This document shows positions 33,933 through 44,654 of a DNA stretch of 64,000 bases, in pieces; position 1 is the stretch's first letter, and every line of letters starts with the position of its first letter. The position numbers and the translations under genes were made by a program. The notes under the pieces were generated by a model. It was not told where the DNA came from and ran no database searches. It saw only the letters and a program-made list of their open reading frames with translations. Origin of the DNA: Ectobius pallidus (taxonomy: Eukaryota > Arthropoda > Insecta > Blattodea > Ectobiidae); assembly GCA_964059195.1 (NCBI GenBank), contig CAXKWD010000001.1:120151751-120215750 (forward strand), in the 5' to 3' direction.

Positions 33933-36489
33933 TATTTATACAAAACAAAACAAGACCACCCGAATGAGCAAGCGCTCGTGCTCGGGCACAGTTCAGCCAT
34001 TTACATTACATAATACAAATTACAAAATACATAAAGAAAATATAATTAAATCAAAACCTAAAAAATAATAATAATAAATAAAGAACAGAAAAGTAAAAAG
34101 AAAAAAGGAAAAGTAGTAAGAACAAAAATTGAAACCCTGAGTTATTACAAAGTATAAGTAAGATCGGAAAGTAATATCAGTGCCGGCTAAACTTCCTCCA
34201 GAAGAGACCCTCTCTTGCTCTTCAGACTTGTAACTGCAAAAACCAACAATAAATTCCTTGTAGGTGATGACGATGAGTGTGCAAAGTAAATTGTGCATGA
34301 TACGGAATTCACGCACTAACTCCGTACAGTCGTGTTTCAGGGGCAGATATAAGAAATCTGTTCAATAACCCATCTTCTATGAGAGCTAGCCTTATACTGT
34401 ATTATTGGAAGTGTCAGCTGACAATGAATCCCAATTTGGACTTTATATTCTTAAACATATAGGGGAAGGTTGCCTATGTTGGACCGATTTTACATTTTGT
34501 TACCCCACGCCTTTATTATGTATTTAATTGATACGAAATATATTGTGCAATAATCTACATTTTAAACACTTTCATCTAGTAATATTATATTTTGTATAGA
34601 TATATATCTCCAAGGCCTACAATTTAAAATTTAGAAGTCTGTAAATGGTCCGAATTAGGAAACCGGTTGCTTAAGTTGTACCGATGATAAAACTGTAAGT
34701 AAAAATATAATAATTGTAATATTTTAAAGAACCTGTAATTTAACAAATTTATTAGGCGCACATGGCATTTAAAGTAAGTTAGTTAGGGCCTATTATACAA
34801 AACCACTAACTATAATTTGTAAATTAGAAGCAAACTGTTTTGTACTGATTAAGTGCTTAAAATAAGAAACAAAGAATAACCTAGGAAACAAATTGCATAA
34901 AAAATATAAAAAAATACCAAATATACCAAATCTACCTATACGCTGATATCAATAATGGAAGTGGTCCAAATTAGGAAACACGCAGTGGTCCAACTTCGGC
35001 AAATGTACGCCATGTAAAGAAATATGATGCTACAAGGACTCACAAAATGTAAAACTAGTTTCACGATATCTAGTTATTAACTAATGAAAGGCAGTTGTAA
35101 AATATAATGTAGGTAATTGTTTTGCTTACTCTTACTCTGCAAAATAGCTTATAATTTGTAGCGCGACTCTTGTTACACAAACGAGGAAAACACAATAATT
35201 GCAGTTATTCTTTCTTCGAAGGCTGCAGCCAACTGACCGTTGGATCACACGTACTTGACAACATTTCTCACCAGTGCAGTAGAGGCAACTTCAAGGTTTA
35301 AGTTACTAACACATAGCGAAATATGAAGGAGGTCCAACTTAGGCAACGGTCCAACTTCGGCAACTCTGCCCTATGATAGTTCGACTCTCAGTTTTCATTT
35401 TATTATGAGTAGGCTAGCCAACAGACAGGCGAGCATTCAGTAAGTACAATAATAATTCTTTCAAACTTGCCGTGTGTAGGCTAAGATGGAAAGGTGAAGT
35501 CAGACTGAAACATTCAATGCCATAGCCGGAATTTGAACCAGGATCTTCGGCTCTCCGCTGTTCTTACAAACTGTGCTACCATGGCAACATGCCGATTCAA
35601 CATTAAATTCTCCGGCTAAGGCACTGAATGTTTCAGTCTGACTTTTACCTTTCCATTCAGACTTTACCTTTCCATTCACTAGGTAGTTGCCTCACCCCAC
35701 CCTAGCCCCTGTTGATGACATAGTCTGACAATTTGAAATAACAAACGTATGAATTTATTTGGATAGCACATAGAGCAGGCCAGTGACCCAGTCACGATCG
35801 GTGTTTGCAGCAGGAAAAAGAGGGTTTAGCGGCACCCACTTTTTTTTTGCGTTTAATATAATTGTGTTTAATGCAAAGCATTATATTGCTCCATCCATTC
35901 ATAATTTGTGAACATCAATTACTAAAGGCGCTTATTAAGCCAAGAAGCTTAATTATTGTGAACAAATTAATTTCAATATATTCAGAATGAAAGCAGAATG
36001 TGATTAAACCTACACGATTTGTGACTAAGTAATTGCAGATCTGGACTCTCTAAACAAGAGATCATTTTTACTGTTGTTATTGCTATAGTTCCACGTAATT
36101 GCATAGTAATCCTTTGGGTTTTATATACATCATACATCAAAGTAAATATTGTTGAATATTAACTCAACACACACACACATATGGTGAATAAATTAAATAT
36201 TGTAAATCGTATTGTAGGTAATAGGTATAGCTCCTTGTACATTTTATCTTGAAGATTAAATGCTCGTCTGTATAAATATTCTAAATCAAGAAGTTTCAAG
36301 CAGAGAATTTTAAAGGGTATATTTTGTCTATTGTATTTTAATTATTGTTGCTTATGGAAGGCACAATAAACTATTATGTCTTTCATATTCTGTCTTTCTG
36401 TGTGAACTGTGAGTCAATTAACCTACCTTATTTAAACTTATTTGCAGTCCGCTTTAGCTCTTGCCGCCACAATAATAATATTAATAATA

Positions 36490-36525
<36 letters not shown>

Positions 36526-39500
36526 GGAAGAGATAGAAACAGCTACTTAATAAATGGAGCAGGAACAAACCAACAAGGTTTAATCCCTGAACGAAGAAGA
36601 AGAATTAATGACAATAATAATAAACCTCTTTGTTCATGCAACCAAGAGGAACAATCATTGGCACACCTAATAAATTCTTGTGGAAAGTTAAAGCATAATA
36701 GGGTCATTTTTAAAAACGCTATAGATGTGAGAAAAGGACAATGGCCAGTGACTCAAGAGCAATTATTTAATATTTATCTAAAAGATTTTAGAAAATGTGT
36801 CCAATCTACAGATTTCAAACAGTTGTAGTTATTGTGACACATTATACTTATACTTATTATGTAAATTTATAGGATTAAGGAGGTGCAGTAGAAATAGCAT
36901 GTAGTATTGCTAGTGGTAATGGAGCATGCTGGATATAATCACGTAAATGAAAGAAAATAAATAGTAATAATAATAAATATAATTATAATATAATCATAAC
37001 AATCTTAATGGCAACTGTAAATCAATAAAATAAAATAATATTACGAATATTCAAAAGCTGTATTGTCCTTTGTGAAGTCATACAATATATTTCCAATCTG
37101 CCATAGGCTACATTATTATAACACAAGAGAATCATTGAATAGGATTTTTGTATAAAAGACTATTATATTATTTTTATTGCCAACTAGCTGAAAAGGCCCG
37201 GCATCGCCCGGGCTTTGTATTTTGTAATTTGAAATTAACTTATGGAGGACTTTCGATGTTAAAACTCTAGGTCCTGATGTAATAATGTATGTAGAATTCG
37301 AAATGAGGAAGAACAACATATGGCACTCAGACTATTCCCTCAGAAAACGCTAGATATAGCTTTTTATGGTTCATAGAGGATGTCGAATGCTGCATTCCGT
37401 TGCTTCTACTCATCATGCCTGGGAGGGGTTGAAATAAGAAGAAACATAAATTACGTAAGATTGTATTGACTTGACGGAAAATTTTATTTCTCATTCTCAT
37501 GTTAAACCGTTTCGGGCCTGAAATAAAATAGAAATGCAGTATCACTTTCATACTTTCCTCCCCTAAAACCCGGGACATAATATACTGCGAGTATAGGACT
37601 CAAAATGTTCCATCCCATTCTTAGGGCCTATGATAAATCTCAACTAATACAAAGCCTACAGCTATGGATAACTGACTATTTACCGACTTCTGATATAGCA
37701 TACTCACACACTTAAGTTGTTCCTGCAATACGACCTCTTATTCTACATCAAAATGTGAAGTGAGAAAATATTTCTTATGTCGAGGGTAGAGAAAGTTATG
37801 TGACTGCATCACACTGTGCTTTATTTTCGTGTAATTCATTTTTCAGTAATTATTTTTGCCAATATATTACATGGAATCATAATTCGTTAAAGTCCAGCAT
37901 TAGGCTATATAGTTGCCAAGGCCCTATGTAATCACAGTAAACAATTCACTGTTGCCATGTGAACTGAACAACATTTCATTTTTTTCAGTAGAATATTCAC
38001 AGAAATTATATAATTTTCAAGGGAAGGACTGATTTGTTTCAATTTTAATGTTGACCGCTATACTTTCCGGGCTTAACTGGGTATGTGTGCAAAATTCCGT
38101 GTAAATTGGTAAAGAAATGTAGATTTGTATAAGGAACAAACATACATACATACATACCCACAAACACACATTCGACTTTATATATTAGATAATATGTATG
38201 TAAAACTTGAAATGAAGAAAAAGATTTATCAAACTATTCCATCAGAAAACGCTAGATATAGCTTTTTATGGCTCATAGAGGATGTCGAATGCTGCATTCC
38301 GTTGCTTCTACACATCATGCCTGGGAGGGGTTGAAATAAGAAGAAACATAAATTACATAAGATTGTATTGACTTGACGGAAAATTTTATTTCTCATTCTC
38401 ATGTTAAACCGTTTCGGGCCTGAAATAAAATAGAAATGCAGTATCACTTTCATACTTTCCTCCCCTAAAACCCGGGACATAATATACTGCGAGTATAGGA
38501 CTCAAAATGTTCCATCCCATGCTTAGCGCCTATGATAAATCTCAACTAATACAAAGCCTACAGCTATGGATAACTGACTATTTACCGACTTCTGATATAG
38601 CATACTCACACACTTAAGTTGTTCCTGCAATACGACCTCTTATTCTACATCAAAATGTGAAGTGAGAAAATATTTCTTATGTCTAGGGTAGAGAAAGTTG
38701 TGTGACTGCATCACACTTTGCTTTATTTTCGTGTAATTCATTTTTCAGTAATTATTTTCGCCAATATATTGCATCGATTCAATCATAATTCGTTAAAGTC
38801 CAGTTGCCAAGGCCCAATGTTATCAAAGTAAACAATACACGGTTGTCATGTGAACTGAACAGCATTTCATTGTTTTTCAGTATAATATTCTCAGAAATTA
38901 TATAATTTTCAAGGGAAGGACTGATTTATTACAATTTTAATGTTGACCGCGTTACTTCCCGGGCTTAACTGGGTATGTGTGCAAAATTTTGTACAAATTG
39001 GTGAAGAAATGTGGATTTGTATAAGGAACAAACATACATACATACATACCCACAAACACACATTCGACTTTATATATTAGATATTCCTTTTTCTCAACTA
39101 ATACAAAGCTTATAGCAACGAATAAGGTTTCAGTGGATACTATTTTTTATCGTTTTATCTTACTTAATTATCTTTAAACCACATAATTTGTTAATATTTT
39201 TCTCATGAATGGTAAAAACATCTTACACTGAACACCCCACATAGTATTTACGCTGCATGGTAATGAAGTCAATGTTCAATCTCCATGACAACAATTTTCT
39301 TTACATTGTACGAAGCTGACTTGAGAAATTGCATGATACTGGAATTTGACGTAATCGATCAAATTAGAGAGCCTATGATAGAATTCCTATAATTCAACAA
39401 TAGTAATATAAATCCACGTAAATAAAATGTGATGTGATCCACTGAAATGATTTTCTTTATCTTGGGCATGGGCAATATCGCTGCAGGCTTTGTATTAGTT

Positions 39501-41593
39501 GAGAAATTACTAAATCCTTTTTTGGGGGGACGGGAGGTTGTATGTGAGAGATTTTCGCACGGGTTACTAGTAAAATTAGAATACCCTAAGTAGGCCGTTG
39601 GAACGCCAGCAGTAGGCACGAGAACATAATCGTCAAAATTCCATATAAACTAACCTGCATATGATTCCCCACAAATGAAGAATTGTAGTGATTGTAGTTC
39701 CGGGAATAATTTCAGAAACTGAATTATAGCGATGTATAATTCCTTTCTAATTCTTTCCATACTTGAAGAATACCCTCTTTCGTCCTCAGTGAAGCTGAAT
39801 CCTGAAGAAATGCAAGATCATCATGTTGAAATGATAGATTATTAAGAATAAGTGTGTACTATGCAACCTAATATGTAAGTGCATAATATTAGGGTTATAT
39901 ACTATTGCATTATTATGTTTGTCAAGATATACGATGAGTTTAGATACATGCCCAGTTAGTCACCTTAATATTCGTGTCCTCTTGTTTCATTAGCTGTGTT
40001 TAGCGACAAGACAAAGCACAAAGGCATGTATTTATTACTCACTGTTAAAGGAATCAGTATAAAATCCATGGGTGAATAATATATAGGCCTGCTATTGATT
40101 CTTAAAAAGTAATGAATACTTATTTCATTTTGCTTTTGCACAACCACTGTATAACTACTGTATTGGTGCTTTTTGCAAAGTAATCTGTCGCTGATTTTTG
40201 ACTCGAAACACTCCGAACTTCCGTTAAGAATTGGATATTGATCTGTATTTTCATCACTTTGAATTTATTTTTCCTTCCTGCACTATTAACGGATGATTTC
40301 TTGTTCATCCTGAAAAGCCTATCAGGAATGATTAAAGCTGACATTAGAAAAAACCATTATTTAGGGTGATGGAGGATACATTGGTAGGGCACTTTCTTTA
40401 ATCATCTAAATTAATGCCTAGGGCGTCTGCATAAAAGTGGTATTTAAAGAAGCACAACATTTCATAAGAATACTTACCTGATCCTACAGGGTTGTCTATG
40501 AAGAGAAGCGAGTGGTTTTTGTGCCATGAATATGGATTCTGAATAAGAGTAAGGTTTTCAGTTACTCGAAAAGGACCTAATTCAGTGAAGAGGCCTTCTA
40601 AAGAGGATGCCCCAGGACCACCTTGTAACCATAAAAGCAGAGGTGCCTTCTTGTAATCATACTGAAAAACAATATGAATTAGAACTTTAATGTAAAAGAT
40701 AATGATAGTATAAAGTGTTATAATTCTACAACACTCAGTTGCGTAATTATCTCCTTTGAATTAACATCATCTATCGTTAAAACTTATTTTATCTTCCATT
40801 ATTTAAAAAAGGAATTTAGAAGCACCAATGTTACTTTACATAGACGCCAACTTGGGGGGCGGCAAACTACTTTCTGCCCCCAAGATTAATTATCATATTA
40901 TGTAGGCCTAACTACTAACAATCCTATTTTTGCAACCAGTTACTTTGGGTATATTATTTAACATCGACTCGAAACTTCAAAATTGTTAACAGTGGAAGTA
41001 GATTTCTTACGGCGGTCAGCAAGACATTCAAAATTAGAACAAATAAGAAATATTTATAGGTAATTTCCTCAAAATTGTATTTTTAAATACTGTTTGAATC
41101 ATAACTTTTATGATTGAAAAGTTTACAGAATTTTGCATGATTCTTCCTGTGTCGCTCCATTTGTAAGCTATTTAACCCAACATTTGTCATTGTCACATTG
41201 TTGTGAGGCGGTATGTCCATTTGAGCATAATGTCCAATTGAAAGGCAAAATTTTAAAACACAATTAAATATTATTAGTAATGAATTTCGTCGTCAGACAG
41301 GGTTAAAATAGTTTTAAAATAGAGAGATTGTCCACCTTAGAAACCTTGTCGTTGCACTTATCTGGGGCCTTTTATAAAATATAAAACAACATAGAAGGCA
41401 CAAGCACACGTTAAAAACACTGTTGTCATATTATTAAAAACTTCTTCTTGGTCCCAGATGCGTCTATTACTTGAAAATGCATTTCGATGCAAGTTGCATC
41501 ATCTTCAGTTCAGAATTTAGAGATACAACAGTCACAATGTCTGATGATGTACTGATGTATGTATATATGTATGTATATATGTATGTATATATG

Positions 41594-41627
<34 letters not shown>

Positions 41628-43029
41628 TGTATGTATGTATGTATACAATGTCTGATGATGTACTGATGTATGTATACATCAGTACATCATCAGACATTGT
41701 GACTGTTGTATCTCAAAATTCTGAACTGAAGATGATGCAACTTGCATCGAAATGCATTTTCAAGTAATAGACGCATCTGGGACCAAGAAGAAGTTTTTAA
41801 TAATATGACAACAGTGTTTTTAACGTGTGCTTGTGCCTTCTATGTTGTTTTATATTTTATAAAAGGCCCCAGATAAGTGCAACGACAAGGGTTCTAAGGT
41901 GGACAATCTCTCTATTTTAAAACAATTAAATATACTATATATAAAATGTTACACTTTAATGAAGAAAATTCCAATGTGACGACGATGGAGATGTTGATGA
42001 GCAGGGAGGTTTTAACGTCTTATTTACCCATTTTTACGTTTTATAAGGGTGGGCTATTTGGATGCCATGTCAATGAAACGAATAATTATGTTAAACTATC
42101 ACAGTTAAGTAGCAAAGAAGAAAATAGTTTAAAACAGAAGAATCCGGGTCCTAATGATTGACGAGTTTAGCCCAAAGATTGGTTGGATCCGTGGGCGGGA
42201 TAATGGGATGAGAACCACGACCTGCCCGAGGAGTGCGGTAGTTTTCCAATGCTTTCCGCTGGAGTTGAAGAAAGAACGAAACACCCAGTCCTAAACCCAG
42301 GAAGGGAACTGACAACAAACATTCCTTGGGATTTCTCATCAGCCTGTTTTATGGCTGAAAGATTCATTTTTGTCGAATCATTGCTTTTTAATTGTAAAAA
42401 AATGTCAATAAAAGATGTTATGGATATAGATAAGTCCTTGTCCTACTATTATAAATGTGTCAATATCTAACACACAAAAAAAGACGTACTGCATCATAAT
42501 TGAATACCGTGGTTTTTTTACTTAATGAGGGAAATGCTCACACCTGTGATTTGACCAAAACAAGTTTAGTTCATGCTAAAATTAAAGAGACCATTGTTGA
42601 ATATAATATGCAAACAAACCTCTGTTTCAGGAAGATTGGAAAGGCAGCTAGAAAGAGCAGGAGGTTTAACATGCTAGCAGACATTGCCAGTTTACACAGA
42701 TTTTCTAAAGATGTGAGCAAAATGCACGTATAGCGACAACGACGGGTTAACTTACCGGTACTCACCTCAGCAGGGAAGTACCAGAAGAATAAATTAGAAT
42801 TATACTCCTTCCGGACGGTTAGAAATCCAGAATAACTTGTCAAGTCACCAATACCAATTACGCGAGACATATTTCTTGCCTCTTCAATTTTCCCGGCTTT
42901 GATATAAGGTGTCAAGAGAAGTTTTTTCTCAAGTTCGCCGTTGAAGACGGAAGAATGCTCGAATCCATCACATTCTACTAATACCAAAATGCCTGCTAGC
43001 AGAGATAACAGAATATACATAATATACAA
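28203..43029 (-). CDS. Gene A: S10 serine carboxypeptidase, vitellogenic carboxypeptidase/CPVL-like (6 coding exons)
   Basis: Spliced CDS of 1365 nt (454 aa): join 43029-42766, 40661-40478, 39801-39655, 33790-33716, 29768-29602, 28730-28203. All introns are GT/AG with phases 0,1,1,1,0, identical to gene B. The protein begins with a signal peptide (MYIMYILLSLLAGILVLVEC). It contains LWLQGGPGASS, FIDNPVGSG, GESYAG (Ser196), GNGFTDP, YYSGQLD (Asp372) and RNAGHMVP (His429), so the triad is complete. Family knowledge: S10 carboxypeptidases cleave single residues from peptide C-termini in the secretory or endolysosomal system. Insect members include yolk-associated vitellogenic carboxypeptidase. 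Two Met codons lie close together at the start (43029 and 43020); I chose the first. The exon 5 donor (GTAGGT) is the weakest site but keeps the frame. The name within the CPVL subfamily is an inference from motifs. Confidence 0.93.
28862..29492 (-). mobile_element. hAT-type element with degenerate transposase fragment (intron 5 of gene A)
   Basis: Ends CAGTGTTTTTCAACC (left) and CAGTGTTTCTCAACC (reverse complement of right) are hAT-like terminal repeats. The flanks ATCTAAAC and GGCTAAAC agree at 6 of 8 bases, consistent with a decayed 8-bp duplication. Minus-strand frames across 29212-29490 and 28991-29209 read KLKAWALSFENGNSENF and then VVNPFRELNSQLHDLQLQF. These resemble the C-terminal half of ZBED/GTF2IRD2-like hAT transposases, with a stop between the frames. 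Assignment to that clade is from memory of the family pattern. Confidence 0.75.
29602..29768 (-). CDS. Gene A exon 5
   Basis: 167 nt from acceptor TTACAG to donor GTAGGT. It reads GLAVGNGFTDPQSLMAFHHF and continues to LRANE, phase 1 in and phase 0 out. The exon end was set by homology with gene B exon 5 and by frame. Confidence 0.9.
29912..30255 (+). repeat. Interspersed repeat with internal hairpin, relative of 19330-19655
   Basis: Starts near TTTATTATAGGTAATCCC. It contains inverted GAGAGTTGACGAGTTT (29933-29950) and GAAACTCGTCAACTCGAG (29990-30007). The same TTTATCATAGGTAATCCC end also occurs near 53418. Intron 4 of gene A. Confidence 0.7.
30256..32414. other. Intron 4 of gene A, largely featureless
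   Basis: Holds isolated tRNA-like B-box remnants (30605-30645 plus; 32165-32245 minus, read as GGTTCAAATCCC on that strand). No gene was recognised. Confidence 0.4.
32415..33170. repeat. Five tandem ~145-165-bp repeats
   Basis: Units begin at 32415, 32560, 32717, 32865 and 33029, each with a variant of AGGCACTAAATTGGG. This is followed by ACTCCGGTACCGGT, a CCGATT(T)GGTCCAAT-like block, CATTATAAATG and AAGTTTCA. Units differ by substitutions and small indels, so the array is old. Intron 4 of gene A. Confidence 0.85.
33716..33790 (-). CDS. Gene A exon 4
   Basis: 75 nt from acceptor TTTCAG to donor GTACGT. It reads GKYIPHLGYVIHNRNPTA followed by KIKINLQ. Phase 1 on both sides. Confidence 0.92.
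33895..34440 (-). repeat. Probable 3' end of a minus-strand retroelement with (TAAA)n tail
   Basis: A TTTA-repeat tract at 33895-33932 (TAAA on the minus strand) follows a moderately complex segment with GCCCGAGCACGAGCGCTTGC. This arrangement fits a LINE 3' UTR and simple tail. The minus open frame 34020-34316 lacks recognisable motifs. Intron 3 of gene A. Confidence 0.45.
34462..35371. mobile_element. Non-autonomous TA-inserting element with subterminal motif array
   Basis: Terminal repeats GGGGAAGGTTGCC...GTTGGACCG (left) and GGGCAGAGTTGCC...GTTGGACCG (reverse complement of right) are flanked by TA at 34460-34461 and 35372-35373. The motif GGTCCAACTTCGGCAA or variants recurs at about 34470 (inverted), 34647, 34963, 34987, 35331 and 35348. 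There is no transposase ORF. TA duplication suggests the Tc1/mariner/pogo superfamily. Intron 3 of gene A. Confidence 0.75.
35483..35680. repeat. Foldback repeat around a tRNA-like module (third locus)
   Basis: Arms at 35485-35530 and 35611-35657 share GTCAGACTGAAACATTCA and TAGCCGGA with their complements. The centre carries a minus-strand tRNA-like segment with B box GGTTCAAATTCC. A short direct duplication of TTTACCTTTCCATTCA follows the right arm. Confidence 0.72.
35681..36522. other. Intron 3 of gene A, no feature except a TAA microsatellite
   Basis: Nothing recognised apart from an imperfect AAT/TAA tract at about 36468-36522. Confidence 0.45.
36523..36828 (+). pseudogene. LINE ORF2 C-terminal fragment with CCHC motif
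   Basis: An uninterrupted 101-codon frame with no start codon runs from the TAA tract to a TAG at 36826. It contains CSCNQEEQSLAHLINSCG, a Cys-x-Cys...His...Cys arrangement like the C-terminal knuckle of several LINE ORF2 proteins, followed by basic and Trp-containing sequence. It lies in intron 3 of gene A, antisense to it. Confidence 0.65.
37184..38190 (+). repeat. CTAGCTG repeat family, copy 3
   Basis: Begins CTAGCTGAAAAGGCCCGGCA and ends TTTATATATTAGAT. Full length, in intron 3 of gene A, and directly followed head-to-tail by copy 4. Confidence 0.83.
38191..39082 (+). repeat. CTAGCTG repeat family, copy 4 (headless, fused to copy 3)
   Basis: Starts at the AATATGTATGTAAAACTTGA point of the repeat, lacking the first ~95 bp, and ends TATATATTAGAT. 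Its similarity to copy 3 is very high by eye, including shared variants such as ACCGTTTCGGGCCTG and the TACATACATACCCACAAACA tail. A local duplication is therefore more likely than a second insertion. Confidence 0.8.
39655..39801 (-). CDS. Gene A exon 3 (carries the nucleophilic serine)
   Basis: 147 nt from acceptor TTCTTCAG to donor GTTAGT. It encodes GFSFTEDERGY, then LFPELQSLQFFICGESYAG with Ser196. Phase 1 on both sides. Confidence 0.94.
40478..40661 (-). CDS. Gene A exon 2
   Basis: 184 nt from acceptor TTTTTCAG to donor GTAAGT. It encodes YDYKKAPLLLWLQGGPGASS through WHKNHSLLFIDNPVGSG. Two codons shorter than gene B exon 2. Confidence 0.95.
41311..41923. repeat. Long foldback element (arms about 250 bp) in intron 1 of gene A
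   Basis: Left arm about 41311-41567 and right arm about 41676-41923 are near-perfect reverse complements, from GTTTTAAAATAGAGAGATTG to its complement at the far end. The centre is a TATG-repeat microsatellite (41564-41644). Within the right part 41646-41702 is itself a palindrome around GATGTACTGATGTATGTATA. The two overlapping open frames read here come from the palindrome. No transposase. Confidence 0.9.
42055..42160 (+). repeat. Interspersed repeat (same family as 10805 and 17750)
   Basis: Shares TAATTATGTTAAAC, TATCACA, AGCAAAGAAGAAAATAG and GGGTCCTAATGATT with the relatives. Class unknown. Confidence 0.5.
42171..42765. other. Intron 1 of gene A, nothing identified
   Basis: A G+C-richer stretch at 42170-42345 could belong to a repeat, but no ends or relatives were seen in the window. 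Confidence 0.4.
42766..43029 (-). CDS. Gene A exon 1 (start codon and signal peptide)
   Basis: 264 nt from ATG at 43029 to donor GTGAGT. It encodes the signal peptide, LTPYIKAGKIEEARNMSRV, YSGFLTVRKEYNSN and LFFWYFPAE. Phase 0 out. A longer read-through past the donor is not conserved with gene B. Confidence 0.92.
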
Positions 43030-43699
43030 CTAGACGCAATTGAACAAGATGATAGCTTGCACTTATTTGTAATAATGCTGACAAGAAACGCTGGATTTTA
43101 AGTCTCGAATACAGTGCAACACCATTAATACTGCTATATTTAAGAAATCAACCGTATGTTACTGGAAAGAAAGATATACTGTAAGCAGCGAGAAAATTAA
43201 GTTGTAAGTAGGCGTTCGAGGAAATTAACAGTACATGATGCACATGGAGCACTTTAATTGGTATGTCATTGGAACAAATGAGGAGTGACGTTTCAAAACG
43301 CGATAGTCCACTCGCGATAGTCTCGTAGTTTGATGTGGATTCTGACTCTTTTAAGATACGATACATGGTGGTACAGTCTTAGTTTGTGCTAATTCCAATT
43401 TTAATGCCTTTATTTTGAGCTTTGCATTGAAGTAACTGACTGTGCGTGTTCGTTGTACCAAACGCTCTGAAATAACACAATTGCTTTTCATTGTTGACTT
43501 AAAAAAAGCTTGATAATTTATTTAACTACGTGCTTTATCTGGGAATTATTAATCATTGTGTTCCGTAGACGCGATTTCTTTATTGAATTTAATATAAATA
43601 ATATATGAATATTGAAAATTAAGGGGAAATTATCAACTTTAAATATAATATACTCACTTACTCAATGGCAATAGACAATTCCTCAACAAGCTAAAGGAA
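43030..43699. other. Upstream region of gene A
   Basis: Presumed promoter and 5' UTR. No clear core-promoter element or further upstream exon could be recognised. Confidence 0.4.
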
Positions 43700-44240
43700 T
43701 ATTATCCATTTTATGGAACCCGAAGGTTCATTGCCGCGCCTGAGCCCGCCTATTTTGTGCTAACTCCATCCAATCATTCCTCGCAAGTCCGTCGCCGTGG
43801 GTGAGTCGGTAGCGCGCTTGCCTTCCACTCCGGCGTCCTGGGTTCGATTCCCGGGTCGGGGATTTTTCAGTAGTGAAAAATCCCTTTCCTGGGTTCAGCA
43901 CAATGCACATTGTGCGCGATTCCTTAATTATTATTATCATTCCTCGCAAATCCTACTTCCCTTAAATCTATCCTAATATTATCCTACCAACTACGTCTGG
44001 GTCTTCCAAGTGGTCTTTTCCCTTCGGATCTTTCCTCCCCCATGCGCGCGACATGTCCAGCCCATTTCATCCTCCGTGATTTAATTACCCTTACTAGCCT
44101 ATATCTGGTGAAGAGTACAGGTCGTGAAGCTCGTCGTTATGCCGTTTTCTCCAGTCCCCATTTTTATCTTACTTAGGCCCAAATATTTTCCTAAGCACCC
44201 TGTTTTCGAACACACTCAGATAATGTTCTTCCCGACCAGT
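43700..44240 (-). pseudogene. LINE ORF2 C-terminal relic, interrupted by a SINE
   Basis: The minus strand reads, in one frame with stops, YLSVFENRVLRKIFGPK, WRKRHNDELHDLYSSPDI, then SRRMKWAGHVARMGEE, KRPLGRPRRSW, NIRIDLREVGFARND. After the SINE it resumes with WMELAQNRRAQAR and AAMNLRVP. This is the C-terminal tail of a non-LTR retrotransposon family common in insect genomes. In-frame stops show it is dead. Confidence 0.85.
43787..43935 (+). mobile_element. ~150-bp tRNA-derived SINE (family 4) with 14-bp target duplication
   Basis: The head carries an A-box-like GTGGGTGAGTCGGTAGCGCG and a B box GGTTCGATTCC. The body has an internal palindrome (ATGCACATTGTGCGC) and ends in TTA/ATT repeats. 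It is flanked by ATCATTCCTCGCAA at 43773-43786 and 43936-43949. Inserted into the LINE relic. Confidence 0.88.
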
Positions 44241-44654
44241 AAGCGGTCATGTCTCACATCCAAGGCTGCCTGATTAAATACAATATAGTTTTTAGAATTG
44301 TTTTGTTTTGACTGTGTCCAATTGTCACCCTTAATTTAAAGTAGTTATCCAAAAAGGATTCCCTCTATTATTCGAGAAGCGGAAGAAGTAGGGAAACGTT
44401 CTACAGGATTCAGGAAGACGACATAACCAAGGGGAAGATAATAGTGGATTAAATTTTATTTTATTTACAGTAGTACACACTTCATAATCTGTACTTTTAT
44501 GTACAAGTATTAATTTGTTTCACGTACATAGATAAAGATCCTGATGTACTCATGTTCGGTGTTCCATGTACATATTAGAGGTGTACATATTCTGATTTTA
44601 GCTTGCCTGCCCCTTTGAAATTCTGCAACCAGTCACAGCATTTAACTTGCTTGA

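Noticed and set aside
41467..41767. Overlapping frames with repeated Y/I/H/T or M/Y/V residues
   Set aside because: Produced by a microsatellite within a palindrome.
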